From Corynebacterium sp. HMSC08A12 (GTDB lineage: Bacteria > Actinomycetota > Actinomycetes > Mycobacteriales > Mycobacteriaceae), in contig NZ_KV789190.1 of NCBI RefSeq assembly GCF_001807485.1, positions 72,089-136,088 of the forward strand: a stretch of 64,000 bases of DNA, written 5' to 3'. Below the pieces are notes generated by a model, which was not told where the DNA came from, did not search any database, and was given only the letters and a program-made list of their open reading frames with translations. The position numbers were made by a program, and so were the translations under genes. Of the stretch, positions 37,066 through 45,700 are shown in pieces. Within the stretch, counting starts at the first letter, position 1. Each line of letters opens with the position of its first letter.

Positions 37066-37694
37066 CTGCGTGTGCGCTGCAAGATACCGAACGGCCGGGG
37101 GTCCGCCGGGAACTTAAAGTTCCGCAGCACATCGGTGAACCCGGCCTTGCGATAAAGCTGCCAGGCTGCGTTGGCCTCGCCTTCCACCTCGGGTGTGGAG
37201 AGCATCACCGTGTTCTGTGGCGTTCGCTCTAGCAGGTCGTTCAGGATTGTGGTGCCGACGCCCTCACCCTGCGCCGGTGGAAGCACATGTATTTCGGATA
37301 ATTCGGCGTAGGCATGCAGTATCCGGGTGGCCTCCGCGCGGGAGTGCCCGTTAAGCACTAGGCCGCGGGCGACTTGGCGATACCACCAGGTGTTCGGGGA
37401 GCCGCGGAAGGTAAAGCCGATGCCCACGCAGCGCTGGCGGGCGTTACCCGGATCCGGCTGTTCCTCCGCGCGGTGGAGGAGGGCCATGCTGCAGGTGAAG
37501 TCCGGCTGGGATCCGTTGTAGAACCACAGCGACTTGCGCTGGGCGTGCGTCTCGTTTGGATAGTCCATGGCCGCCAGGTGAATATCGATGAGCTCGTCGA
37601 GCCGGGTGATGAAGTGGCGATTGGTGGCGGGAACCACGGACACGCGCATGGGGGAATCGGCGGCGGAGGGTGTGCGGGGCGTGTCCTGGGGCAT
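37062..37694 (-). CDS. GNAT-family N-acetyltransferase
   Basis: 210 residues. The acetyl-CoA-binding segment is SEIHVLPPAQGEGVGTTILNDLL (quoted in parts: IHVLPPAQGEG and TTILNDLL), followed by EGEANAAWQLYRKAGFTDV. Substrate unknown. ATG 37694 gives a 15-residue polar extension; Met at 37649 (MRVSVVPATN) is another possible start. The next gene rightward diverges. Confidence 0.82.
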   Translation of the reverse strand: MPQDTPRTPSAADSPMRVSVVPATNRHFITRLDELIDIHLAAMDYPNETHAQRKSLWFYNGSQPDFTCSMALLHRAEEQPDPGNARQRCVGIGFTFRGSPNTWWYRQVARGLVLNGHSRAEATRILHAYAELSEIHVLPPAQGEGVGTTILNDLLERTPQNTVMLSTPEVEGEANAAWQLYRKAGFTDVLRNFKFPADPRPFGILQRTRS

Positions 37695-37883
37695 GGCTTC
37701 AATAGTGCCACTGCCGGGGGAGGCGTTGGAGGAAGATTGGCGCGAAAGATGCCTGTTAGAACAGGTGTTCTATTTTGAGTTGTGTTCTCGGTGAGATGTC
37801 CGAGGCGCTTCCTAGAGTGAGGTCTAACAGTCAAGGCGATAGGCCAACAAGGCGATAGGCCAAAAGGAAGAGGGGACAAGACC

Positions 37884-38318
37884 ATGAACGAGAACATGCT
37901 GGCCCAACCCAAGCAGCTGGGGGCGCGGGCTCGTTACAGTCGCAGTCGCGGGGCGCGGGGGTTCCTGGACGAGGCGGAGCGCCAATTGGAGCTATCTCGA
38001 TCGGAACTGCGTGAGCCCGAGGCGATCGTCTATGCCTACCGAGCTGCCCTGCGGGCGGCAGGTGCGTTGATTGAGTGGGAGATGGCCACGCGAAAGCGTC
38101 GCCCTTCCGGGAGTGCGTGGGCGAAGCTGCGGGTTTTGCGCCCCGACTTGGAGGGTTGGGCAGAGACCTTTGAGGTGCACGCGCGGGTAGCGAGTAGGGC
38201 GGGGTTGGGGCTTAACCGAGGACTGCCGGAGAATGCGCGTGGCGCGATCTATCGCGATGCCTGCGATCTGGTGGATTTCGCCCGCGGGGCAGTAAATTAC
38301 CTGCCGGAGGTTGCCTAG
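37884..38318 (+). CDS. SAV_6107-like HEPN-domain protein
   Basis: 144-residue all-helical protein. AERQLELSRSELREPEAIVYAYRAALRAAG resembles the actinobacterial SAV_6107 HEPN family (quoted pieces: LELSRSELREPE, AYRAALRAAGAL). The RX4-6H motif of HEPN ribonucleases is not evident, so catalytic activity is doubtful. AAGAGGGG precedes the ATG. This family lies just upstream of mraZ in C. glutamicum too. No antitoxin partner is seen. Confidence 0.75.
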   Translation: MNENMLAQPKQLGARARYSRSRGARGFLDEAERQLELSRSELREPEAIVYAYRAALRAAGALIEWEMATRKRRPSGSAWAKLRVLRPDLEGWAETFEVHARVASRAGLGLNRGLPENARGAIYRDACDLVDFARGAVNYLPEVA

Positions 38319-38459
38319 GGCGAAAAGTGGGCGTTGTTTGAAAACCGCAGGTTGATGTAGGGTGGATGGGTGAGAAGTGGGCGGAGTTCGCCCAGGCTGG
38401 AAACTTTCTTTACGCCTAAAGCGTTAGGAAGAGTAGCCGCAAACATTTGGGAGGTCGCG

Positions 38460-38870
38460 ATGGCTCTATCGGAGCAAGAGCAGAGGATGCTCGCGGAGAT
38501 CGAACGGGCGTTGATCGCCGAGGATCCACGCTTGGCAAAGCAGGCTTCCAATAGCGGCGAACAGACGATCAGCTTCAACATCCGCTCGATTGCGCTCATT
38601 GTCCTCGGTCTTGCGGTGATGGTCGGCGGCATTGCTGCGGCCCAGCTTTCACTGTGGTTCGTAGCGTTGAGCGTGCTCGGGTTCCTGATCATGTTCGGCG
38701 GCGGCCTTCTGGCATTCCAGTCCAACGATGATCCGGAGACCGCAGCTATCAAGCGCTCCAAGTCTTCCAAGAGTGGCAAGCCCGGTGCGGCGAGGAAGGC
38801 TGGCTCGGGTCACTCCGGTGGCATCGGCGACAAGATGGAAGATAGCTTCCGTCGCCGCTTCGAGCGCTAG
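38460..38870 (+). CDS. DUF3040 membrane protein
   Basis: 136 residues. Conserved start MALSEQEQRMLAEIERAL, two transmembrane helices (SIALIVLGLAVMVGGIAAA and LWFVALSVLGFLIMFGGGLL), then a basic tail (KRSKSSKSGKPGAARKAG) ending in EDSFRRRFER. Family widespread in actinobacteria directly upstream of mraZ; function unknown. ATG 38460 is preceded by GGGAGG. Upstream in-frame codons from 38370 are rejected. A strong terminator follows. Confidence 0.88.
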   Translation: MALSEQEQRMLAEIERALIAEDPRLAKQASNSGEQTISFNIRSIALIVLGLAVMVGGIAAAQLSLWFVALSVLGFLIMFGGGLLAFQSNDDPETAAIKRSKSSKSGKPGAARKAGSGHSGGIGDKMEDSFRRRFER

Positions 38871-38900
38871 TCAAGCCCACCAGTTAGATCTAACTTAAGG

Positions 38901-38936
38901 AACCACCGTCCTCCACGCATGGAGGACGGTGGTTTT
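38901..38936 (+). terminator. Terminator after the DUF3040 gene
   Basis: Perfect 15-bp stem AACCACCGTCCTCCA (38901-38915) with TGGAGGACGGTGGTT (38920-38934), loop CGCA, then TT. It isolates the dcw operon from upstream transcription. Confidence 0.96.
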
Positions 38937-39177
38937 GTCGTATCTAGTCGAAACTAGGGGGAGCCTCCCCACTTCGCCCCACCTCAAGCCCTTTTGATCC
39001 CTCTGGTGTTGCGGGCGCGCGCATCCAAGCGTCGGAGGAGGGGTGGCTTGAATATTCCTACCTGCGCAAATGGCTCAGTTGGCTGAGATAAGGGGGTGGG
39101 GGAATGATGGCGTCACAAAGAAAGAAGGGTGAGGGGCTGTGTGTGAAGGGGCGAGGGGCGAAGGGGTAAAGTCCAGC
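38937..39177. other. G-rich spacer upstream of mraZ
   Basis: No gene. It has a GGGGA/TCCCC hairpin (near 38958-38970), CTCAG/CTGAG inverted repeat near 39074, and a purine-rich stretch 39116-39166 with several GAGGGG and AAGGGG boxes (three spaced 7-8 bp). Some could be extra, weaker MraZ sites. A TGACGCC copy is at 39109-39115 (minus). Confidence 0.45.
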
Positions 39178-39206
39178 TTGAACGTTGTTGATGTGAAGAA
39201 TATTGA
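39178..39206 (+). promoter_or_regulatory. Predicted mraZ promoter
   Basis: TTGAAC (39178-39183) and TATTGA (39201-39206) with a 17-bp spacer. Predicted start near 39213 gives a leader of about 190 nt that includes the MraZ operator. Confidence 0.55.
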
Positions 39207-39244
39207 GAAAAGGTGCGCAAAAACACCTCGTGTTGTGGAGTTTG

Positions 39245-39269
39245 TGGGGGAGAGTGGGGTAAAGTGGGG
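39245..39269 (+). promoter_or_regulatory. MraZ operator: three TGGGG repeats with 10-bp period
   Basis: TGGGG at 39245-39249, 39255-39259 and 39265-39269, each separated by exactly 5 nt. Characterised MraZ proteins bind direct repeats TGGGN with 5-nt spacers. The site sits just downstream of the predicted start and 136 bp before mraZ, consistent with autorepression. Confidence 0.85.
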
Positions 39270-39404
39270 CTCGTTGGAGCAAAGCTGTGCCAACAACTCC
39301 AAACTTCATAGCGAAACCACTGGTCAGGGCAAGAAATCGCCCGCCATCCACGACATAGACGGCAAAACGAAACAAGAGATCTTCCAATGGAAAGGGGCCG
39401 ATGC

Positions 39405-39836
39405 ATGTTTTTCGGCACCTTCACGCCGAAGCTGGACGACAAGGGTCGACTGACTCTGCCGGCAAAGTTTCGGGAGGAGCTCGGTGACGGCCTGATGGTC
39501 GTGAAAGGGCAGGATCGCAGCCTGGCTGTGTACCCCAAGGCAGAGTTTCTGGTACGGGCGAAGAAGGCGGCTGAAGCCTCGCGCACGAACCCGAAAGCTC
39601 GCGCCTTCGTGCGCAACCTGGCGGCCAGCGCCGACGAGCAAACCCTCGATTCGCAGGGGCGCATCTCGGTCTCGGCGATGCACCGAAGCTACGCGGGTCT
39701 CACGAAAGAATGTGTTGTGATCGGCAACGTCGACTTCATCGAGATCTGGGATGCCGAAAGCTGGGCCGAGTACAGCGCGGAGCACGAAGAGGATTTCTCG
39801 GACGGCGACGACGAAGTGCTGGCGACATTCCTGTAG
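39405..39836 (+). CDS. mraZ: Transcriptional regulator MraZ
   Basis: 143-residue double AbrB-fold regulator that forms ring oligomers and controls the dcw cluster. Two family repeats are seen: [21 protein letters not shown] and, in the second half, [15 protein letters not shown] (DxKGR/DxQGR motifs). Start ATG 39405 (MFFGTF) is chosen with AAAGGGG upstream; ATG 39387 adds six atypical residues. Its own operator lies upstream. First gene of the dcw cluster. Confidence 0.96.
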   Translation: MFFGTFTPKLDDKGRLTLPAKFREELGDGLMVVKGQDRSLAVYPKAEFLVRAKKAAEASRTNPKARAFVRNLAASADEQTLDSQGRISVSAMHRSYAGLTKECVVIGNVDFIEIWDAESWAEYSAEHEEDFSDGDDEVLATFL

Positions 39837-39885
39837 CCCCGAAGGCCTTAGCGCTTGACCAGATAAGACAAATTCATAGTGAAAA

Positions 39886-39988
39886 CGGAGTGTGCGCAGG
39901 CCCTTACCTGCGTGGACGACGCGAAATCTTGACGTACTTCCCCAATGTCAAGCCCGCACCCACGCAGGTGAGGCCCTGTACGCACTCC
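39886..39988. repeat. Long imperfect inverted repeat between mraZ and rsmH
   Basis: The left arm 39887-39915 pairs with 39960-39988 over about 29 positions with only two mismatches and a few G-U pairs; the inner 10 bp ACCTGCGTGG/CCACGCAGGT are perfect. The 44-nt loop contains its own stem CTTGAC (39928-39933) with GTCAAG (39947-39952). No U-tract follows directly. A smaller CACATA/TATGTG repeat (40003-40020) lies beyond it. Confidence 0.88.
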
Positions 39989-40075
39989 TTTAGCTTTTGA
40001 GTCACATAAGTAGCTATGTGGCACATGAACTACATAGCGCCCCAAGAAACGCAGTGAGGGAAGGAGGGAACACCG

Positions 40076-41128
40076 ATGAACGAAGAACGTGGAGCCGAGC
40101 AGCGCGAAGAGCACGGCCACACCCCAGTCATGCGCGACCGCATGGTCGAGCTCGTGGGGCTGGGCGTGAACAGCGAAAACGCGCCCGCCCACCCGGTCAT
40201 CGTCGATGGGACCCTCGGCGCAGGCGGTCACAGCGAGGCCTTTTTGGACGCCTTTCCCCACGCAACCGTCGTCGGCCTAGACCGCGACCCCAACGCACTG
40301 GCGGAGGCCAATGAGCGCCTGGTGCGCTTCGGGGACCGCTTCGTTTCCTACCAGACCCGCTTCGATGGAGTAACCGAAGCGCTGGAGGACCTGATGGAGC
40401 AGGGCAAACTCCCGGCCAGCGTGCGGGAGCACGGCATCTCCGGGTTTCTGTTCGACCTCGGAGTGTCCTCCATGCAGCTGGACCAGCCGGAACGCGGATT
40501 CGCCTACGCGGTAGACGCGCCGCTGGATATGCGCATGGATCCCAGCAGCCCGCTGACCGCCGCCGAGATCCTCAACACCTACAGCCACGGCGAGATCGCG
40601 CGCATCCTGAAGACCTACGGCGACGAGCGCTTCGCGGGCAAGATCGCCTCCGCGGTCGTCCGCGAGCGCGAGAAACAACCCTTCGAGAACTCCGCGCGGC
40701 TGGTGGAGCTGCTGTACGCAACCATCCCGGCAGCGTCGCGCCGCACCGGCGGGCACCCGGCGAAGCGCACATTCCAAGCGCTGCGCGTCGAGGTGAACGC
40801 GGAACTCGAGTCGCTGGAGAACCTGATCCCCGAGATCTCCCGCTGGCTACATGTCGGCGCCGTCGGCGTGTTCATGAGCTACCAGTCGCTGGAAGACAAG
40901 ATCGTCAAGAAGGCATTGGTGCAGCTCAGCACATCAAAGACCCCGCCGGGGTTGCCGATGGAGCTGCCCGGCATGGAAGCCGAGTTCGAGCTCAAAACCC
41001 GCGGGGCAGAGAAGGCTAGCGAGGCGGAGATCGAGCAGAACTCCCGGGCCGCCCCCGTGAGGGTGAGGGCCTACAGCAGGGTCAGCGACAGAGGAAAAGC
41101 AACATTTCCGCTGGACACGCCCAGTTAG
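40076..41128 (+). CDS. rsmH: 16S rRNA (cytosine1402-N4)-methyltransferase RsmH
   Basis: SAM-dependent methyltransferase acting on C1402 of 16S rRNA, formerly MraW. 350 residues. N-terminal [15 protein letters not shown] loop [21 protein letters not shown] and [20 protein letters not shown] are all intact. An AAGGAGG site (40061-40067) sets ATG 40076. Second gene of the dcw cluster. Confidence 0.96.
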   Translation: MNEERGAEQREEHGHTPVMRDRMVELVGLGVNSENAPAHPVIVDGTLGAGGHSEAFLDAFPHATVVGLDRDPNALAEANERLVRFGDRFVSYQTRFDGVTEALEDLMEQGKLPASVREHGISGFLFDLGVSSMQLDQPERGFAYAVDAPLDMRMDPSSPLTAAEILNTYSHGEIARILKTYGDERFAGKIASAVVREREKQPFENSARLVELLYATIPAASRRTGGHPAKRTFQALRVEVNAELESLENLIPEISRWLHVGAVGVFMSYQSLEDKIVKKALVQLSTSKTPPGLPMELPGMEAEFELKTRGAEKASEAEIEQNSRAAPVRVRAYSRVSDRGKATFPLDTPS

Positions 41129-41196
41129 CTAGACAAAACACCTTAGAACCACTGATAGAAACAAACCCGGACCTCCGATAATTCGGAAGGAATCAC

Positions 41197-42081
41197 ATGA
41201 CAGCACCAGGCACCATCCGCACCCGAGGCCAGCACACCGACCGCGATCGCACCACCGTAGCCGGTCGCGGCGTTGCCGACCGCTCACGCGCCAAGGTTCG
41301 CCCGGCGCGCTCTAGCCAGCGCACCGCCGAGCCGACCCGCCGCGGAAGTGCCTGGGATGCCAACCGCACCAGCGCCCCGGGGCGCAGCACTCGCCGCTTC
41401 GGCGGTAGCCGGGTGGGCTCGCGCCAGCAGGTCTCGGTCCGCGGGCGGCGCATCATTGCCCTGGAGCGCGGGAACCCGAAGCTCACCCGCCGCATCGTGC
41501 TGGCGGTTACTGTTTTCATCCTCGGCGTGGTTTCCATCATGGCGCTGTCCGCCGTCACGACTAAGCAGTCGTTCCAGATCTCCGATGCGCAGTCTCGAAG
41601 CACCACGTTGGAAAACGAGATCGAGAGTCTGAACCGGGACGTCGCCAACGCGAAGTCCTCCGCCAACATCGCCAAGGAAGCCAGCGAGATGGGCATGGTT
41701 ACCCCGAAGCAGTCCGGCATTCTGGAGGATCGCGGCGGCAAGATCGAGGAAACCCGCCCGGCCAACGCTGAAGATGGCAAGGAAGTCGTCGACGTCAACG
41801 GCGAAACTAAGCGTCGTGGCGCAACCAGTGATCCGAACAAGACCGAACGTGTCGAGGGGCTGCACCCGGACCACCCGGTCCTTGCAGGTGACCGCGCCCC
41901 AGATGTAGACGTCAGCGGTCCTCGCAACAACCCACAGGGCAACGGTGGTCTGCCGTACTCCGGCGACCCGGCGGGTCAGGCGCCTGCACCAGCGCCCGCG
42001 CCGGCTCCGGCAGCACCTGCTCCAGCACCGGCTCCTGCTCCAGCGCCCGCGGCGGAGGCGCCGGCCCCGGCGCCGCGCTAG
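41197..42081 (+). CDS. ftsL: Septum protein FtsL
   Basis: 294-residue bitopic protein. A basic cytoplasmic N-terminus (~95 residues), one transmembrane helix (RIVLAVTVFILGVVSIMALSAV), an extracytoplasmic leucine-zipper-like coiled coil (SRSTTLENEIESLNRDVANAK), and a long disordered Pro/Ala tail ([17 protein letters not shown]). FtsL works with FtsQ/FtsB-like proteins to activate FtsW-FtsI. It is identified by position and topology, since FtsL sequences diverge. Much longer than E. coli FtsL, as usual in this group. Confidence 0.85.
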   Translation: MTAPGTIRTRGQHTDRDRTTVAGRGVADRSRAKVRPARSSQRTAEPTRRGSAWDANRTSAPGRSTRRFGGSRVGSRQQVSVRGRRIIALERGNPKLTRRIVLAVTVFILGVVSIMALSAVTTKQSFQISDAQSRSTTLENEIESLNRDVANAKSSANIAKEASEMGMVTPKQSGILEDRGGKIEETRPANAEDGKEVVDVNGETKRRGATSDPNKTERVEGLHPDHPVLAGDRAPDVDVSGPRNNPQGNGGLPYSGDPAGQAPAPAPAPAPAAPAPAPAPAPAPAAEAPAPAPR

Positions 42082-42100
42082 GTCACCGCGGACAGCAAAC

Positions 42101-42143
42101 CGAAAACTTCAGACACGCCGGGGCCAACCCCGGCCTGTTTTCG
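42101..42143 (+). terminator. Hairpin with U-run between ftsL and ftsI
   Basis: Stem GCCGGGG (42117-42123) with CCCCGGC (42128-42134), loop CCAA, followed by CTGTTTTC. CGAAAAC (42101-42107) and GTTTTCG (42137-42143) extend it. It may be a partial terminator that separates mraZ-ftsL from ftsI-murE transcription. Confidence 0.7.
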
Positions 42144-42191
42144 TATTTACGGGGACAATAACCAAGAGTGAATAGAAAGGAGGGCAACCAC

Positions 42192-44084
42192 GTGTCCACA
42201 CCCAACGACCGCCGCTCCCCGCGGACGGTTGACTCTAACTCGTGGTTGATCCTGGATACCTCCTTCGCGCGCTTTAACAAGCGCGTACGCCTTGTGTTCC
42301 TAGTCATTTTCCTGACGGTTTTCGCCCTGCTGCTGCGCCTCGCCTGGGTACAACTGGTCGCCGGCCCAACGCTGTCTAATCAAGCGCAGATGCAGCGTAC
42401 CTCGGTGATTACCGAACCGGCTCTGCGCGGAGGCATTACGGATCGCAATGGCCAGGTGCTGGCCTACACCATGGACGCACGCAGCCTCGCTGTGCTCCCG
42501 AAGCAGGCCGAAAAGCTCATGCAGGAAAGTTATGAAGAAAATCCCGAGGAGAACCCCGAGCCCAAGCAGCGCATCGAAGAGATCGCCAAGCGTCTGCCCG
42601 AGATGATCAATAAAGAAGGCGACGATATCGAGGAAGACGATATCCGCGACAAACTGACCAGCGATAGAAGTTACGAGGTGCTGGTGCGCAACGTCGACCC
42701 GGACGTTGCTGAGAAGGTTGGCGAGGAGTTCCCCGAGATCACCGTCGAACGCCAGGACCTGCGTCAATACCCCAACGGCGCGGTGGCGCAGAACATGATC
42801 GGCAAGATCAGTACCGATAACCAGGGGCAGTTCGGCCTGGAGCTGTCCCAGGATGCGCGCCTGCAGGGCATCAACGGTTCGCGCACCGTGGACATTGGAG
42901 GCGATGGCTACCAGATTCCGGGCTCCACCCGCGATGTGCACCCGGCCGTCAACGGCGATTCCTACGAGCTGACCATCGACCTGGACGCGCAGACCTATGT
43001 ACAGCAGGCACTGCAACAGGCGCGCGAGAAGTCGGGCGCAAAATCCGCCTCGGCCGTCGTGCTGGATTCGAAGACCGGCGAGATCATCGCCATGGGCTCT
43101 AGCGATTCCATCGACCCGAACGGGGACATCGAAAAGCAGCTGAAGCGCAAGAAGGTCTTCGGCGATCGCGCCACGGCAGATTCCTTCGAGCCGGGCTCCG
43201 TGGCCAAGATCATGACCGCCGCGGCAGCCATCCAGGAGGGCAAGACTACCCCGGATGAGGTGCTTAAGGTCCCCGGTAGCATCGAGATGTCCGGCGTGAC
43301 AGTGAAGGATGCATGGGACCACGGCGAGGTTCCGTACACCACCACCGGCATCTTCGGTAAGTCCTCGAACGTCGGCACCCTGATGCTCGCCGAGCGCGTG
43401 GGTGAGGAGAAGATGTACGAATACTTCCGCAAGTTCGGTGTAGGCCAGACTGCGGGCGTGGGGTTGCCGTACGAGGTTGCCGGCTACATGCCGGAGCTGA
43501 ACCAGTGGTCCGGCGGCACTTTCGCCAACCTGCCGATCGGCCAGGGCATGTCCATGAGCCTGCTGCAGATGACCAGCATCTACCAGGCGCTGGCCAACGA
43601 CGGCGTGCGCGTGGAGCCCAGGCTGATCAACAAGATCACCACGTCCGACGGCGCGGAGCTGGATTCCGACCCGGCGAAGGAGACCCGCGTGGTCTCCCCG
43701 GAGACTGCCCGCACGACCGTGGACATGTTCCGTGCGGTGACGCAGAAGGACGAAACCGGAGTTCAGCAGGGCTCTGGTGCGCCGGCGGCCATCGACGGTT
43801 ACCAGGTTTCCGGCAAGACGGGCACGGCTCAGCAAGTCGACCCGGACACGGGCGCCTATTCGAACTCCAAGTACTGGATCAACTTCGCGGGTATCGCACC
43901 CGCCGACAAGCCCCGCTTCGTGGTTGGCATCATGCTGGATGACCCCGAGCGCGGTACTGACGGGGGCGCGGGTGGCAGCGCGGCGCCTCTGTTCCACGAC
44001 ATCATGGCGTGGATGCTCGACCACTACAACGTGCCGCTGTCCAAGGAAGCAGGACCAAAGCTGATGCTGGAGGCAAATCAATGA
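42192..44084 (+). CDS. ftsI: Septal peptidoglycan transpeptidase FtsI (PBP3)
   Basis: Class-B penicillin-binding protein that cross-links septal peptidoglycan. 630 residues: short cytoplasmic N-terminus, one transmembrane helix (VRLVFLVIFLTVFALLLRLAW), a pedestal domain (GITDRNGQVLAYT), and a transpeptidase domain with Ser336-V-A-K339, the SSN motif in GKSSNVGT, and the KTG motif in SGKTGTAQ. AAAGGAGG (42176-42183) sets GTG 42192; the upstream GTG 42168 would place the ribosome site within the gene. Overlaps murE by ATGA. An acidic insert (EENPEENPEPKQ) lies in the pedestal domain. Confidence 0.96.
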   Translation: MSTPNDRRSPRTVDSNSWLILDTSFARFNKRVRLVFLVIFLTVFALLLRLAWVQLVAGPTLSNQAQMQRTSVITEPALRGGITDRNGQVLAYTMDARSLAVLPKQAEKLMQESYEENPEENPEPKQRIEEIAKRLPEMINKEGDDIEEDDIRDKLTSDRSYEVLVRNVDPDVAEKVGEEFPEITVERQDLRQYPNGAVAQNMIGKISTDNQGQFGLELSQDARLQGINGSRTVDIGGDGYQIPGSTRDVHPAVNGDSYELTIDLDAQTYVQQALQQAREKSGAKSASAVVLDSKTGEIIAMGSSDSIDPNGDIEKQLKRKKVFGDRATADSFEPGSVAKIMTAAAAIQEGKTTPDEVLKVPGSIEMSGVTVKDAWDHGEVPYTTTGIFGKSSNVGTLMLAERVGEEKMYEYFRKFGVGQTAGVGLPYEVAGYMPELNQWSGGTFANLPIGQGMSMSLLQMTSIYQALANDGVRVEPRLINKITTSDGAELDSDPAKETRVVSPETARTTVDMFRAVTQKDETGVQQGSGAPAAIDGYQVSGKTGTAQQVDPDTGAYSNSKYWINFAGIAPADKPRFVVGIMLDDPERGTDGGAGGSAAPLFHDIMAWMLDHYNVPLSKEAGPKLMLEANQ

Positions 44085-45700
44085 CATCGCTGAAGCAGCT
44101 CGCCGAAATCTGCGGAGGAACCCTCACCGGCCCCTGGGAGGGTGTGGAGGTAAGCTCTGCCGCGATCGGTTCTAATGATGTGCAGCCGGGCGGCCTTTTC
44201 TGTGCTGTTCCTGGTTCGAAGGTCCACGGCGCGACCTTCGCCGCGGATAGCAAGGCGGCCGCCGTTCTTACCGACGCCGCAGGCCAGCGCATTATTGATG
44301 ACGCCCCTACGCCGCTACCGTGCATTGTTGTGGACGACGTTCGCGAGTGGATGGGCGCGGTGTCTGCGGAGGTTTATGGCCACCCGGCACGCCAGCTGAA
44401 GACCATTGGCATCACCGGCACGTCTGGCAAGACCACCACCAGCTACCTGGTGGAGAAGGCTCTGCTGGATTCGGGGCTGCAGGTGGGGCTGATCGGCACC
44501 ACCGGCACCCGCATCAACGGCCAGCCGATTCCGACCTCGCTGACCACCCCGGAGGCGCCCACGCTGCAGGCGCTGCTGGCGCGCATGGTTGCCGAGGGTG
44601 CCACGCACCTAGTGATGGAGGTTTCCAGCCACGCCCTGCAGCTAGGCCGGGTGCGCGGAGTGCACTTCGACGTGGTGGCGTTTACGAACCTGAGCCAGGA
44701 CCACCTGGATTTCCACCCGACGATGGAGGACTACTTCCAGGCGAAGGCGCTGCTATTCGAGCGCGTTGAGGACGGGAGGGTTCCGGGCACCGCTGTGATC
44801 TGCTGCGAGGACGAGTGGGGCGAGCGCATGCGCGCCATCGCCGCGAAGCACTCGCCGACCGTGGCGCTGTACCCCCAGGGCGGTGACCACACGACCGAAG
44901 CAGGCGGCCCGGTATGGTCCATTGCCTCCGCCGAAGTGGCCCCCAGCGGCCGCCAGCACATTCGCCTGGACATCGCAGGCGGCGCCGAACCCGGCGAGCT
45001 GGATTACAGCATCGGCATGGCGGGCTCCTTCAACCAGGCCAACAGCTTGGTGGCGCTGGCCTGCATCGAGGCCGCCACGGGAGACGCGCTGACCAGCGAC
45101 AGCGCCGCCGTACAGGCCCTGCAAGACGTGCAGGTGCCCGGCCGCATGCAGCTGGTCGAGGAGGGCCAGGACTTCCTGGCGATGGTTGACTATGCGCACA
45201 AGCCGGGCGCGGTTCAGGCCGTGCTGGGTAGCCTGCACGACTACCTGCCGGATCCGGAAGCCCGCATCGGCATCGTCCTCGGGGCCGGTGGAAACCGCGA
45301 TCACGACAAGCGCGCGATCATGGGCCGCATCGCCGCGGAGCTGGCCGATGCGGTGTTCGTCACGGATGACAATCCCCGGGATGAGGAACCTTCCGCGATT
45401 AGGGAGGCTATTTACGCGGGGGCGCGAGAGGGCGTCCAGAAGAAAGAACAAGAACAACCAACAAACGGCGAGACCGTATGCGAGATCGTGCCCGACCGTG
45501 CAGAGGCAATCGCCGCGGCTGTGGCGTGGGCACGCCCCGGAGACGCGGTGGTCGTGGCCGGTAAGGGGCACGAAAAGGGGCAGCTGGTGGCCGGCACGAT
45601 GCACCCCTTCGACGATGTGGAGGAGCTGGCGGCAGCTCTGCAGAACCGGGTGCGGCAAGAGCGTGAGGCAGATAATGGTGAAGGTAGGCAGAAGCGATGA
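44081..45700 (+). CDS. murE: UDP-MurNAc-tripeptide ligase MurE
   Basis: ATP-dependent ligase that adds the third residue to UDP-MurNAc-L-Ala-D-Glu. 539 residues, three Mur-ligase domains. The ATP loop is GITGTSGKTTTSYL; the DNPR motif at residues 430-433 indicates meso-diaminopimelate specificity. The ATG overlaps the ftsI stop; codons from 44009 are rejected. A Gln/Glu/Lys-rich insert (VQKKEQEQPTNGE) near residue 455 is not part of the core family. Overlaps murF by ATGA. Confidence 0.96.
   Translation: MTSLKQLAEICGGTLTGPWEGVEVSSAAIGSNDVQPGGLFCAVPGSKVHGATFAADSKAAAVLTDAAGQRIIDDAPTPLPCIVVDDVREWMGAVSAEVYGHPARQLKTIGITGTSGKTTTSYLVEKALLDSGLQVGLIGTTGTRINGQPIPTSLTTPEAPTLQALLARMVAEGATHLVMEVSSHALQLGRVRGVHFDVVAFTNLSQDHLDFHPTMEDYFQAKALLFERVEDGRVPGTAVICCEDEWGERMRAIAAKHSPTVALYPQGGDHTTEAGGPVWSIASAEVAPSGRQHIRLDIAGGAEPGELDYSIGMAGSFNQANSLVALACIEAATGDALTSDSAAVQALQDVQVPGRMQLVEEGQDFLAMVDYAHKPGAVQAVLGSLHDYLPDPEARIGIVLGAGGNRDHDKRAIMGRIAAELADAVFVTDDNPRDEEPSAIREAIYAGAREGVQKKEQEQPTNGETVCEIVPDRAEAIAAAVAWARPGDAVVVAGKGHEKGQLVAGTMHPFDDVEELAAALQNRVRQEREADNGEGRQKR

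Noticed and set aside
37884..38318. HEPN protein as part of a toxin-antitoxin pair
   Set aside because: No MNT or other antitoxin gene adjoins, the HEPN ribonuclease motif is not evident, and the gene sits in a conserved core context.
39139..39453. 104-codon ORF upstream of mraZ
   Set aside because: It covers the predicted promoter, the MraZ operator and the mraZ start in another frame, with no ribosome site.
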